In this document: positions 18,350 to 28,570 of the stretch, piece after piece
Numbering within the stretch: the stretch's first letter is position 1
How the letters are laid out: each line of letters opens with the position of its first letter
Assembly (NCBI GenBank): GCA_018970865.1
Contig: JAGWVN010000011.1
Span: 1-57,121 of the forward strand
Length of the DNA stretch: 57,121 nt
Direction of reading: 5' to 3'
Source: Betaproteobacteria bacterium
Lineage (GTDB): Bacteria; Pseudomonadota; Gammaproteobacteria; Burkholderiales; Burkholderiaceae_E
Notes under the pieces: generated by a model
Databases searched by the model: none
Seen by the model: the letters and a program-made list of their open reading frames with translations, nothing else
What the model was told of the DNA's origin: nothing
Translations under genes and position numbers: made by a program

Positions 18350-19137
18350 GCCGGCGGGTTCTCCAGGGTCTGGCCGGCGGGCGCCAGCGGGCGGGCCCGA
18401 TCCGACGCCATCTCCTGGGCGTAGGCCTGCGGCGTGATGCGCCGCATCTCGGACTCGATCCAGGTCTCGACCTCGGTCATGACCGCCTCGGGCGTGCGAC
18501 CGGTGGTCTGGATGAGCGGCCCGACCGACACCGTGACCGTACCGGGCTTCTTCAGGAAGGCCCGCCGCGGCCAGAAGTCGCCCGAGTTCATGGCGATGGG
18601 AATCACCGGCACGCCAGTACGCACCGCCAGGCGCGCGCCGCCGGTCTTGTAGCGGCCCTGCGAGCCGGCGCGCGTGCGGGTACCCTCGGGAAACATGATG
18701 ATCCACCGGCCCTCGGCCAGCTTGCGGCTGCCCTGGGTGACCACCTCTTCGAAGGCATCCCGGCTGCGCGATCGGTTGATGTGAATCATGTCGAGCAGCC
18801 AGATGCCCCAGCCGAAGAAGGGCAGGAGGAGCAGCTCGCGCTTGAACACGAAGCACAGCTCTCGGGGCAGGTGTGAAACGAAGTAGAGCGTTTCCCAGGT
18901 GGACTGGTGCTTGGAGAGCACGATGGCCGGGCCGTCGGGAAAGTTTTCGGCGCCGATCAGCCGGTGGTCGATGCCGAGCAGCACCTTGGCGCCCCAGACG
19001 ATCAGACGGGGCCAGCCCACCGTGATGCGGTAGCGCAGCGGTCTGGGCAGCGGCGCGCACAGCAGGCAGAGCGCGCTCATCGGGATCACGGTGACGATCT
19101 GCAGCAGCGTGAAGGCGATCGACCGCAGGTACGGCAT
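18346..19137 (-). CDS. plsC: 1-acyl-sn-glycerol-3-phosphate acyltransferase PlsC
   Basis: PlsC (263 residues) is an inner-membrane enzyme that makes phosphatidic acid from lysophosphatidic acid. An N-terminal hydrophobic segment (about 5-28) is followed by motif I 'LSKHQSTWETLYF', where the usual H(X)4D reads H(X)4E. Motif II is 'INRSRSRDAFEEV', motif III is 'IIMFPEGTRTRAG', and motif IV is 'TGVPVIPIAMNSG'. The H(X)4E form appears to be a normal variant of this subfamily. The stop overlaps the downstream metallopeptidase start. gmhB is 88 bases upstream. Confidence 0.95.
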   Translation of the reverse strand: MPYLRSIAFTLLQIVTVIPMSALCLLCAPLPRPLRYRITVGWPRLIVWGAKVLLGIDHRLIGAENFPDGPAIVLSKHQSTWETLYFVSHLPRELCFVFKRELLLLPFFGWGIWLLDMIHINRSRSRDAFEEVVTQGSRKLAEGRWIIMFPEGTRTRAGSQGRYKTGGARLAVRTGVPVIPIAMNSGDFWPRRAFLKKPGTVTVSVGPLIQTTGRTPEAVMTEVETWIESEMRRITPQAYAQEMASDRARPLAPAGQTLENPPA

Positions 19138-19225
19138 CAGGGTCTCCGGGAGTGGGCGCGCGCCGTGGCCCGGCCCGCGGCAATGATGTTTGAGGCCCGA
19201 TCCCTTGTCCAGCGGGCGCGCGGGC

Positions 19226-19759
19226 TCATGGGGCCAGTTCCCGCGCCACCGCCATCAGGTTGGCATGCACCGCGGTGCCTTCGGGAAGCGCGCCCGCGCG
19301 CAGCGTGTCGGCGCCATTGCCGGTGAGCACCAGCACCGGTCGCGCGCCGGCGGCCTGGGCGGCCTGCAGGTCGCGCAGCGAATCACCGACCATCACCATG
19401 TCGGTCGGCTCCACGGCGAAGCGGCGTGCAATCTCGTGCAGCATGCCGGGGCGCGGCTTGCGGCAGGCGCACTGCAGCTCGGGGGCGTGGGGACAGAAGA
19501 AGATCGCATCGAGGTGCCCGCCGGCGGCGGCGACCGCGCTGGTCATGCGCGAGTGGATCGCGCTCAGCGTGGCCATGTCGAACAGGCCGCGACCCACCCC
19601 GGCCTGGTTGGTGGCCACCGCCACCCGCCAGCCGCCCTTGCGAAGCCGCGCGATCGCCTCGAGGCTGCCCGGCAGCGGGCGCCACTCGGCCGGGCTCTTG
19701 ATGTAGGCGCTGCTGTCGTGATTGATCACGCCATCGCGATCGAGAACCACGAGCTTCAT
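19226..19759 (-). CDS. gmhB: D-glycero-beta-D-manno-heptose 1,7-bisphosphate 7-phosphatase
   Basis: GmhB (177 residues) is a HAD-superfamily phosphatase in ADP-heptose synthesis for the LPS inner core. 'LVVLDRDGVINHDS' provides the nucleophile and acid/base aspartates. 'VATNQAGVGRGLF' is motif II. The zinc site is 'CPHAPELQCACRKPRPGML', with Cys-x-His and Cys-x-Cys. 'VMVGDSLRDLQAAQAAG' gives the last Mg ligands. The ATG overlaps the glyS stop in ATGA. The glyS-gmhB-plsC order is common in Burkholderiales. Confidence 0.96.
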   Translation of the reverse strand: MKLVVLDRDGVINHDSSAYIKSPAEWRPLPGSLEAIARLRKGGWRVAVATNQAGVGRGLFDMATLSAIHSRMTSAVAAAGGHLDAIFFCPHAPELQCACRKPRPGMLHEIARRFAVEPTDMVMVGDSLRDLQAAQAAGARPVLVLTGNGADTLRAGALPEGTAVHANLMAVARELAP

Positions 19760-21849
19760 GCCGACAGCCGGGAGATGTCGGCGACGCGGTTCATCAGGGC
19801 GTGCAGCCCGGCGAGCAGGCGCAGCCGGTTGGCCCGCACCGCGGGGTCGTCGGCCATCACCATCACCTGCTCGAAGAAGCGGTCGACCGCCTCGCGCGAG
19901 CGCGCCATGGCGGTGAGCGCCCCAGTGTAGTCATGCGCAGCCATCAGCCGGTCGACCTCGGGCGCGAGCGCGGCGAGTTCGCCGGCCAGCGCCTTCTCGG
20001 CCGGGTCGGTGAGCAGCGCCTCCTGCAGGCCGGCAGAAGCGGTCTCTCCCGACTTGCGCAGGATGTTGCCGATCCGCTTGTTGACCGCTGCCAGCGCCTG
20101 TGCCTGGGGCAGCGCGCTGAAGGCCCTCACCGCGGCGAGCCGTTGCGGCACGCGCGCGAGATCGTCGGGCCGCTGATCGATGACCGCGGCGACCTCCTGC
20201 GGGCTGTGACCGCGATCGCGCAGCCAGCCCGACAGTCGCTCGAGGATGAACTCGGTGAGCGCGGGCCGGCCGGCCCCAGCCGCCGGCTCGAAGGCGTCGA
20301 AGGCGGTGCCGAGCAGCCACGACAGGGGCAGCGCGAGCTCGCGCTCGATCAGCATGCGGATCACGCCGAGCGCGTGCCGGCGCAGCGCGAAGGGGTCGCG
20401 GTCGCCGGTGGGCTGCTGGCCGATGCCGAACAGCCCGGCCAGGGTCTCGAGCTTGTCGGCCAGCGCCAGCACCGTGCCGGTGGTGCTGGCCGGCAGCGCA
20501 TCGCCCGCGAACCGCGGCTGATAGTGCTCGACGATGGCCTGCGCCACCTCGGGCGCCTCGCCGTCATGACGCGCGTAGTACGCGCCCATCACGCCCTGCA
20601 GTTCGGGGAATTCGCCCACCATGCCGGTGAGCAGGTCGGTCTTGGCAAGCAGCGCGGCCCGCTCGGCGTGCCCGACATCGGCGCCGAGCCGGCCGGCGAT
20701 CGCGGCCGCGATGCGCCGCACCCGCGCCATGCGCTGCGCCTGGGTGCCGAGCTTCGCGTGGTAGACCACCGAATCCAGGGCGGGCACGCGGTCGGCCAGC
20801 CGCGTGCGCCGGTCCTGCTGGTAGAAGAAGCGGGCATCGGCCAGCCGCGGTCGCACCACCCGCTCGTTGCCGTCGATGATCAGCGACGGGTCATCCACCG
20901 CCATGTTCGAGACGATCAGGAACTTCGGCAGCAGCCGGCCGGCGTCATCGAAGAGCGGGAAGTACTTCTGGTTGGTGCGCATGGTGAGGATGAGGCACTC
21001 CTGCGGCACCTGCAGGAACTCGTCCTCGAAGCCGCCCACATACACCGCCGGCCACTCCACCAGCGCCGTGACCTCCTCCAGAAGGCTTTCAACCTGCGCG
21101 GCATCGCCCATCGAGGCGCCGAGTGACCGGGCCTCGGTCTGCAGCAGCGCGAGGATGCGGGCGCGCCGGGTGTCGAAGTCGGGGATCACGCGGCCCTGGC
21201 GCTCGAGCACATGGGCCCAGCTCGCGGCATCGGGGATGAGCAGCTCCCCCGCGCTCTGGAAGCGGTGGCCGAGCGTGCTGCGGCCCGCGCTCAGCCCCAG
21301 CACCGTGGCCGGGATCACCTGCTCGCCGTGCAGCACCACCAGACGATGCGCCGGCCGCACGAAGCTCACATGGGTCCGGCCGTCGGCGAGCTGGTATTCC
21401 ATGAGCTTGGGGATGGGCAGGCGCGCCAGGGCGTGCGCGAGCAGGGCGTCGATGCTGCCGGCCAGGGTCTCGCCCGCCTGCTCGCTGGCGTGGAAGAAGC
21501 ACTCCTGCTTGCCGTCGGAGGCGCGGGCGAGGGCCGATGGATCGGCGCCGACCTTCTGCGCCCACTTGAGCAGGGCCTGGGTGGGCCGGCCCTGGTCATC
21601 GAGGCCGACCTTCACCGACGGGCCCTTCACTTCGACCCGGCGCGGGGGCGCTTCGTGCAGGACGCCGTCGACCCGCACCGCGAGCCGGCGCGGCGAGCAG
21701 AAGGCGCGGTGCTCGCCGGCGGGCCCGGCCAGGCCACGGGTTCGCAGGCCCTCGACGATCGCGTTGGCGAAGGCCTCGCCCAGCCGGCGCAGGGCCTTGG
21801 GCGGCAGCTCTTCGGTGAAGAGCTCGATCAGCAGCGGACGGGCGCTCAT
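19756..21849 (-). CDS. glyS: Glycyl-tRNA synthetase beta subunit
   Basis: GlyS (697 residues) is the tRNA-binding subunit of the alpha2beta2 glycyl-tRNA synthetase. It opens with 'LLIELFTEELPPKALRRL', the family signature, and contains 'RTNQKYFPLFDDAGRLLPKF', 'DARFFYQQDRRTRL', 'KTDLLTGMVGEFPELQGVMG' and 'GDRDPFALRRHALGVIRML'. The C-terminus is the anticodon-binding DALR-type region. Its ATG directly abuts the glyQ stop, so both subunits are made from one message, as expected for a stoichiometric complex. Confidence 0.98.
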   Translation of the reverse strand: MSARPLLIELFTEELPPKALRRLGEAFANAIVEGLRTRGLAGPAGEHRAFCSPRRLAVRVDGVLHEAPPRRVEVKGPSVKVGLDDQGRPTQALLKWAQKVGADPSALARASDGKQECFFHASEQAGETLAGSIDALLAHALARLPIPKLMEYQLADGRTHVSFVRPAHRLVVLHGEQVIPATVLGLSAGRSTLGHRFQSAGELLIPDAASWAHVLERQGRVIPDFDTRRARILALLQTEARSLGASMGDAAQVESLLEEVTALVEWPAVYVGGFEDEFLQVPQECLILTMRTNQKYFPLFDDAGRLLPKFLIVSNMAVDDPSLIIDGNERVVRPRLADARFFYQQDRRTRLADRVPALDSVVYHAKLGTQAQRMARVRRIAAAIAGRLGADVGHAERAALLAKTDLLTGMVGEFPELQGVMGAYYARHDGEAPEVAQAIVEHYQPRFAGDALPASTTGTVLALADKLETLAGLFGIGQQPTGDRDPFALRRHALGVIRMLIERELALPLSWLLGTAFDAFEPAAGAGRPALTEFILERLSGWLRDRGHSPQEVAAVIDQRPDDLARVPQRLAAVRAFSALPQAQALAAVNKRIGNILRKSGETASAGLQEALLTDPAEKALAGELAALAPEVDRLMAAHDYTGALTAMARSREAVDRFFEQVMVMADDPAVRANRLRLLAGLHALMNRVADISRLSA

Positions 21850-22737
<888 letters not shown>

Positions 22738-22754
22738 GGCGGTCTCGGATGAGG

Positions 22755-24371
22755 TCAGCCCGCGATTTTACTGGAAGGCCTCGCCCCTTCCGACGCCGGG
22801 GTCCGGCGCAGGCCTGTGGCAACGGCCAGCAGCGCTCCCGCCAGCAGCAGCACGGGCAGGTTGCCCAGCCGCGCATAGGGGGTGAGCCCCTCGGTGGCCT
22901 GCACCTGCGTGTCGATCACGCCGGCCTGCGCGGTGGGCAGGCGCTCGACCACCCGGGCACGGTGGTCGATGTGCGCGGTGACGCCGGTGTTGGTGGCGCG
23001 CAGCATCGGGCGGCCGGTCTCCAGCGCGCGCATGCGCGAGATCTGCAGGTGCTGCGAGAGCGCGTGGGAATCGCCGAACCAGCCGAGATTGCTCAGGTTC
23101 ACCAGCACGCCGGCCAACACCGGTTCGCGCACCTGCGCGGCGATCTCCTCGCCGAACAGATCCTCGTAGCAGATGTTGGCGGCGACGCGCTGGCCGGCGA
23201 CGAGGAAGGGCGCTTGCGGCGCCACGCCGCGGCCGAAGCTGCCCATCGGGATGTTCATCAGCCGCACGAACCATCCGAAGCCCCAGGGGATGAATTCGCC
23301 GAAAGGCACGAGGTGCTGCTTGTCGTAGCGCGGCGCCGGCGCGTCGGCGGCCAGCAGCAGCGCGCTGTTGCTCACCCGTGGCGCGGCCCCGGGGACCGCA
23401 TCGACGATCGGCGCGCCGAGCAGCAGCGAGCCCCCGCTGGCGCGCAGGCCCTCGAGCACGGTGGCGGCGATCTCGGGCGGGGTGTGGGTCCAGGGCACCA
23501 CCCACGCGGTCTCGGGCAGCACGGTCAGGCGGGCTTGGCTTGCGGCAACCTGCGCGGCGTACCAGCGCATCGCGCGCACGGCCGCCTGCGGGTCGAACTT
23601 CATCGACTGCGCGATGTCGCCCTGGACCAGGCGCACGCTCATCGGACCGCCCGCGGGCTGCGTGAATCGCAATTCCCCGACAGCGGCGCTGGCCAGCAGC
23701 ATGGTGGCCACCGCGATCGCCGGCGCGCGCCAGCCCTGCTCGCGCCGCCTGAGCGCGCCCAGCGCGAGCAGCGCGGCCAGCGCGGCCGCGGCCAGCCCCA
23801 CGCCGTAGACCCCCACGAGCGGCGCGAGTCCGCCAAGCGGACCGTCGACATGGGCATAGCCGATGGAGAGCCACGGGAAGCCGGTGAAGACCCAGCCGCG
23901 CGCGGCCTCCGCGAGCGCCCACGCGCCGGCGACACCCGCCACCCAGCCCCAGCCCGGGCGGTCGTGGGCGATCATGAGCGCCAGCGCCGGCCACAGCGCG
24001 AGGTAGGCGCAAAAGAGCAGCAGGGCGAGGGCCGCCAGCAGCCAGGGCATGCCACCGTGGTCGTGCATGCTCACATGCAGCCAGCACAGGCCGGTGAGGA
24101 AGTGGCCCATCGCGAAGGCGAAGCCGCGCAGGCCCGACTGCCGCCGGCTGGTCGCGCCGGCGGCCAGCCACAGGCCCGCTGCGAGCGTGAGCAGTTGCGC
24201 TGGCCATGCCAGCGCCCCTGGCAGGAAAGACAGGCTCAGGGCGTGCGCCGCGCCGACCGCCATGGCCGCCAGCAGGCGCGGGATCTGCGCCCGCCGCGTG
24301 ATGGCGCCGACAGGCGCGGCCGGCGAGGCCCTGCCGGGATCAGCGGCCGGCGTCGACGGCGGCCGCGGCAT
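22755..24371 (-). CDS. lnt: Apolipoprotein N-acyltransferase Lnt
   Basis: Lnt (538 residues) N-acylates the lipid-modified cysteine of lipoproteins in the inner membrane. About six hydrophobic segments fill the first 210 residues. The periplasmic nitrilase-like domain contains the triad: Glu in '[12 protein letters not shown]', Lys in '[16 protein letters not shown]', and Cys in '[15 protein letters not shown]'. A last helix follows near the C-terminus ('[17 protein letters not shown]'). The ATG at 24371 overlaps corC by 32 bases; I keep it because no later start precedes the first membrane segment cleanly. The corC-lnt pairing is standard. Confidence 0.95.
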   Translation of the reverse strand: MPRPPSTPAADPGRASPAAPVGAITRRAQIPRLLAAMAVGAAHALSLSFLPGALAWPAQLLTLAAGLWLAAGATSRRQSGLRGFAFAMGHFLTGLCWLHVSMHDHGGMPWLLAALALLLFCAYLALWPALALMIAHDRPGWGWVAGVAGAWALAEAARGWVFTGFPWLSIGYAHVDGPLGGLAPLVGVYGVGLAAAALAALLALGALRRREQGWRAPAIAVATMLLASAAVGELRFTQPAGGPMSVRLVQGDIAQSMKFDPQAAVRAMRWYAAQVAASQARLTVLPETAWVVPWTHTPPEIAATVLEGLRASGGSLLLGAPIVDAVPGAAPRVSNSALLLAADAPAPRYDKQHLVPFGEFIPWGFGWFVRLMNIPMGSFGRGVAPQAPFLVAGQRVAANICYEDLFGEEIAAQVREPVLAGVLVNLSNLGWFGDSHALSQHLQISRMRALETGRPMLRATNTGVTAHIDHRARVVERLPTAQAGVIDTQVQATEGLTPYARLGNLPVLLLAGALLAVATGLRRTPASEGARPSSKIAG

Positions 24372-25227
24372 CGGCGATCGCGGTGCTCAGCCGTTCGGCC
24401 AGCAGCAGGTGGGCCTGTCGCGCATCGGCGCGCAGCACCTCGAAGCGGAATCCCTCGATGATGACCGCATCGCCGCGGCGGGGCACTCGGCCAAGCCGCG
24501 CGGTGAGCAGCCCGCCGATGGTGTCGAGCCCTTCCTCCGGCAGGTGGGTGCCGAAGTGCCGGTCGAAGGCGGCGATCTCGGTGTCGGCGCGCAGGCGGTA
24601 GCGGGGGCCGTCATGGCCTTCGCCGGCGGGCGTGATGGCATCGGCCGCGGGCTCGGCGTCGAACTCGTCACGGATCTCGCCCACGATCTGTTCGAGCACA
24701 TCCTCGATGGTCACCAGTCCGGCCACCGAGCCGTACTCGTCGACCACGATCGCGAGGTGGCTGCGCGTGGCGCGGAATTCACGCAGCAGCACATTCAGGC
24801 GCTTGGATTCCGGGATGAACACCGCCGGTCGCAGCAGCGCGCGCAGCGGCGGCGGCTCGGGCGCGAACAGCCGCAGCAGGCTCTTGGCGTGCAGGGTGCC
24901 CAGCACATTGTCGAGATCGCCATCGATCACCGGGAAGCGCGAGCGGGCGGTTCGGATGACCTGCGGCAGGAACTGCGTGGGCGCCTGCGCGATGTCGATC
25001 ACATCCATGCGGGCGCGCGGCACCATGATGTCGGCGGCGCAGAGTTCGGCCACCTGCAGCACGCCCTCGATCATCGAGAGCGCGTCGTCATCGAGCAGTT
25101 CGCGTTCGTGGGCGCCGCGCAGCAGGCTCAGGAGCTGTTCCCGGTCATCGGGCGCGCGCAGCAGCAGCGTGGACAATCGTTCGAGCAGCGAGCGCCTGGG
25201 CTCACTCCCCGAAGGGGTATCGGACAT
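24340..25227 (-). CDS. corC: CorC/HlyC-family CBS-domain protein (Mg/Co efflux-associated)
   Basis: A 295-residue cytosolic CorC-like protein. I use the ATG 25225-25227 (MSDTPSGSEPRRSLLERL); an in-frame ATG 11 codons upstream is also possible. Two CBS domains are visible, one from 'IMVPRARMDVIDIAQ' and one around 'LNVLLREFRATRSHLAIVVD', which runs on to 'EYGSVAGLVTIEDVLEQIVG'. The C-terminal CorC_HlyC domain has 'YRLRADTEIAAFDRHFGTHL' and 'TIGGLLTARLGRVPRRGD'. No membrane DUF21 domain is present, so this is the short form found upstream of lnt. The transport role is a family-level assignment. Confidence 0.92.
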   Translation of the reverse strand: MSDTPSGSEPRRSLLERLSTLLLRAPDDREQLLSLLRGAHERELLDDDALSMIEGVLQVAELCAADIMVPRARMDVIDIAQAPTQFLPQVIRTARSRFPVIDGDLDNVLGTLHAKSLLRLFAPEPPPLRALLRPAVFIPESKRLNVLLREFRATRSHLAIVVDEYGSVAGLVTIEDVLEQIVGEIRDEFDAEPAADAITPAGEGHDGPRYRLRADTEIAAFDRHFGTHLPEEGLDTIGGLLTARLGRVPRRGDAVIIEGFRFEVLRADARQAHLLLAERLSTAIADAAAAVDAGR

Positions 25228-25281
25228 CGACGGAACCGGAAGTTGCGAAGCGGCCAGCATACCCGATGGCCGTGGCAGGGC

Positions 25282-25765
25282 TCAATCCGGCGCGCGAGGA
25301 GCGCCCGCCGCAGGCCGCGCCAGATACGGGTCGGGGATGCGCAGCCGGCGCAGCAGCGCCGTCTCGAGCGCCTCCATTCGCGCCGCCTCGGCGGGGGTCT
25401 GATGGTCATGCCCCTGGGCATGCAGCGCGCCGTGGATCACCAGATGCGCGAGATGGTGGTCGAAGGGCTTGCGCTGCGCGCGGGCCTGCGCGCGCACCAC
25501 CGGCACGCAGATCACGATGTCGGCCGCGCAGACCGCGCGCGCATCGCCCGGCACCGGCGGATAGGTGAAGGTGAGCACATTCGGCGGGTAGTTGCGGCCG
25601 CGGAACGAGCGGTTCAGCGCGACCGCTTCGGCGCGGGCGCAAAAGCGCAGGGTGAGGCGGGCGTCGGCGGCGAGCGCAAGCCGCACCCAGCGGCGCAGCC
25701 GGGCCGGCGCCACCGGCCAGTCGGGCACCCGCGGGCCGCGCTGCAGCGCGAGCGCGAGCGCCGGC

Positions 25766-25782
<17 letters not shown>
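25282..25782 (-). CDS. ybeY: Endoribonuclease/rRNA maturation factor YbeY
   Basis: YbeY is a single-strand metalloendoribonuclease required for 16S rRNA 3'-end processing and ribosome quality control. I start it at GTG 25780-25782, giving 166 residues; this lies inside the last codons of phoH, and earlier starts would add unrelated residues. The N-terminal part aligns with family members ('VPDWPVAPARLRRWVRLAL'). The core has 'EAVALNRSFRGRNYPPNVLT'. The zinc motif is 'LVIHGALHAQGHDHQ' (H-x3-H-x5-H). The phoH-ybeY-corC-lnt order is canonical. Confidence 0.94.
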
Positions 25783-26766
<984 letters not shown>

Positions 26767-26770
<4 letters not shown>

Positions 26771-28101
26771 GCCGGCAGTCGCGCGGCATCGCCACGCAGG
26801 GAGTGGGGCAGGGCGGCGACGATCTCGAGCTCGATGAATTCGCCGATCAGCCGCGGATGCCCGGGAAAGTTGACCACCCGGTTGTTGGCGGTGCGGCCGG
26901 AGAGCTCGCTGCCGTCCTTGCGGGCATGGCCTTCCACCAGCACCCGCTGCCGGGTGCCGACCATCGCCTGGCTGATCGCCCGGGCATGCGCCTCGATGCG
27001 GGCCTGCAGGGTCTGCAATCGCTGCAGCTTGGCCGGCGCCGGGGTGTCGTCGGGAAGGTCGGCCGCAGGCGTGCCCGGCCGCGGGCTGTAGATGAACGAG
27101 AAGGAGGCATCGAAGCCCACCTCGTCGATCAGGGCCAGGGTGCGGGCGAAGTCCTCGTCGGTCTCGCCGGGAAATCCGACGATGAAGTCGGTGCTGATCG
27201 AGACCTGCGGGCGCGCCGCGCGCAAGCGCCGGATGATCGACTTGTATTCGAGCGCGGTGTAACCGCGCTTCATGGCGGCCAGGATGCGGTCGGAGCCCGA
27301 CTGCACCGGCAGGTGGACATGGTCGGCAAGCGCGTCGATGCGGCCATGGGCCTCGATCAGCCGCGGCGAGAACTCGCGCGGGTGCGAGGTGGTGTAGCGG
27401 ATGCGCCCGATGCCCGGCACGCCGGCCACGCAGTCGAGCAGCAGCGCGAAATCGGCGGGCTCGCCATCGTCCATCAGACCGCGCCAGGCATTCACGTTCT
27501 GGCCGAGCAGGGTCACCTCGCGCACGCCCTGCGCCGCCAGGCTGGCCACCTCGACCAGCACATCATCGAGCGGGCGCGACACCTCCTCGCCGCGGGTGTA
27601 GGGCACCACGCAGAAGCTGCAGTACTTGCTGCAGCCCTCCATGATCGACACGAAGGCGCTCGCCCCTTCCACCCGCGGCGGCGGCAGGTGGTCGAATTTC
27701 TCGATCTCGGGGAAGCTGATGTCCACCTGCGGGCGCCCGGAGCGGCGTCGCGCCTCGATGAGGGCCGGCAGCCGGTGCAGGGTCTGCGGGCCGAAGACCA
27801 CATCGACATGCGGCGCGCGCGCGACGATCGCCGCGCCTTCCTGGCTCGCCACGCAACCGCCCACGCCCACGATCAGGCCGGGCCTTTCCTGCTTGAGCGC
27901 GCGCACCCGACCCAGGTCGGAGAAGACCTTCTCCTCGGCCTTCTCGCGCACCGAGCAGGTGTTGAACAGGATGATGTCGGCCTGCGCGGGGTCGTCGGTG
28001 CGCTCGAGCGGGCCCTGCTCGCCGAGCACATCGGCCATGCGGGCCGAGTCGTACTCGTTCATCTGGCAGCCGAAGGTCTTGATGTAGAGCTTGCGCGTCA
28101 T
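26767..28101 (-). CDS. miaB: tRNA-2-methylthio-N6-dimethylallyladenosine synthase MiaB
   Basis: MiaB (444 residues) is a radical-SAM methylthiotransferase acting on i6A37 of tRNA. The N-terminal UPF0004 domain starts '[20 protein letters not shown]' and has the other cluster ligands in '[15 protein letters not shown]' and '[10 protein letters not shown]'. The radical-SAM cluster is in '[19 protein letters not shown]' (CxxxCxxC). The TRAM domain includes '[20 protein letters not shown]'. Length is normal. It heads the miaB-phoH-ybeY run and overlaps phoH by four bases. Confidence 0.98.
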
Positions 28102-28138
28102 GGCGGGGCCGTGGCCCGGAAGGGTTCGGATGCGCCGC

Positions 28139-28144
28139 AGTATA
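28139..28144 (-). promoter_or_regulatory. Candidate -10 element for the miaB operon
   Basis: The minus strand reads TATACT 38 bases upstream of the miaB ATG, between that gene and a GC-rich hairpin. No convincing -35 is present at the right distance, so this is provisional. Confidence 0.4.
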
Positions 28145-28149
28145 TCGGG

Positions 28150-28185
28150 CGGGCCGCGCCGGCCCGGCAGCGGCCGCGCGGCCCG
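28150..28185 (-). terminator. GC-rich hairpin after the thiolase/DUF35 genes
   Basis: A perfect 10-bp stem (CGGGCCGCGC with GCGCGGCCCG) with a 16-base loop begins seven bases beyond the DUF35 stop codon. No T-run follows. It may separate the thiolase-like/DUF35 unit from the miaB operon, but it is not a classical intrinsic terminator. Confidence 0.4.
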
Positions 28186-28192
28186 ACCGGAT

Positions 28193-28570
28193 TCAGGCCG
28201 GCGGGATCGGCGAGAAGTGCGGAACCCTGTGCCCGGCGGCCTCGGCCACCCGGCCGCGGACCCGCTGGCCGATGGCCAGACCGGCAGCGCCGTGGCCCAT
28301 CAGCCGGGCGCCTTCGTCGAGGTCGACCAGCACCAGGGTGTAGGGCACGAGCGCCCGCCAGGCATCGGCCGGCGCGCGCCGCACTTCGGTCACCGCGACC
28401 ACCGTGCCGGCGCCGGCGCAGTCATGCCAGCGCAGATCGGTGCTGCCGCATGCCGGGCAGGCGTGGCGGGCCAGGCGCTGGGCCTGACCGCAGGCAGCGC
28501 AGCGCTGATAGCGCAGCACCCCGGCGACGAGGCCTTCGGCATAGGGACGCGACAGGCGCGACACGCTCAT
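28193..28570 (-). CDS. DUF35 OB-fold / rubredoxin-like zinc-ribbon protein
   Basis: A 125-residue acyl-CoA-associated OB-fold protein. The ATG 28568-28570 overlaps the thiolase-like stop (ATGA). The zinc ribbon is '[20 protein letters not shown]', two CxxC pairs ten residues apart. The OB fold follows ('[15 protein letters not shown]', '[20 protein letters not shown]'). Proteins of this family form complexes with thiolase-like enzymes, for example HMG-CoA synthesis partners in archaea and the Ltp2-DUF35 aldolase of steroid degradation. The tight pairing here suggests the same relationship. The acyl substrate is unknown. Confidence 0.9.
   Translation of the reverse strand: MSVSRLSRPYAEGLVAGVLRYQRCAACGQAQRLARHACPACGSTDLRWHDCAGAGTVVAVTEVRRAPADAWRALVPYTLVLVDLDEGARLMGHGAAGLAIGQRVRGRVAEAAGHRVPHFSPIPPA

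Noticed and set aside
18346-19137. H(X)4E instead of H(X)4D in PlsC as a catalytic defect
   Set aside because: All other acyltransferase motifs are intact, and I recall the same KHQSTWE form in other betaproteobacterial PlsC proteins, so it looks like a normal variant.
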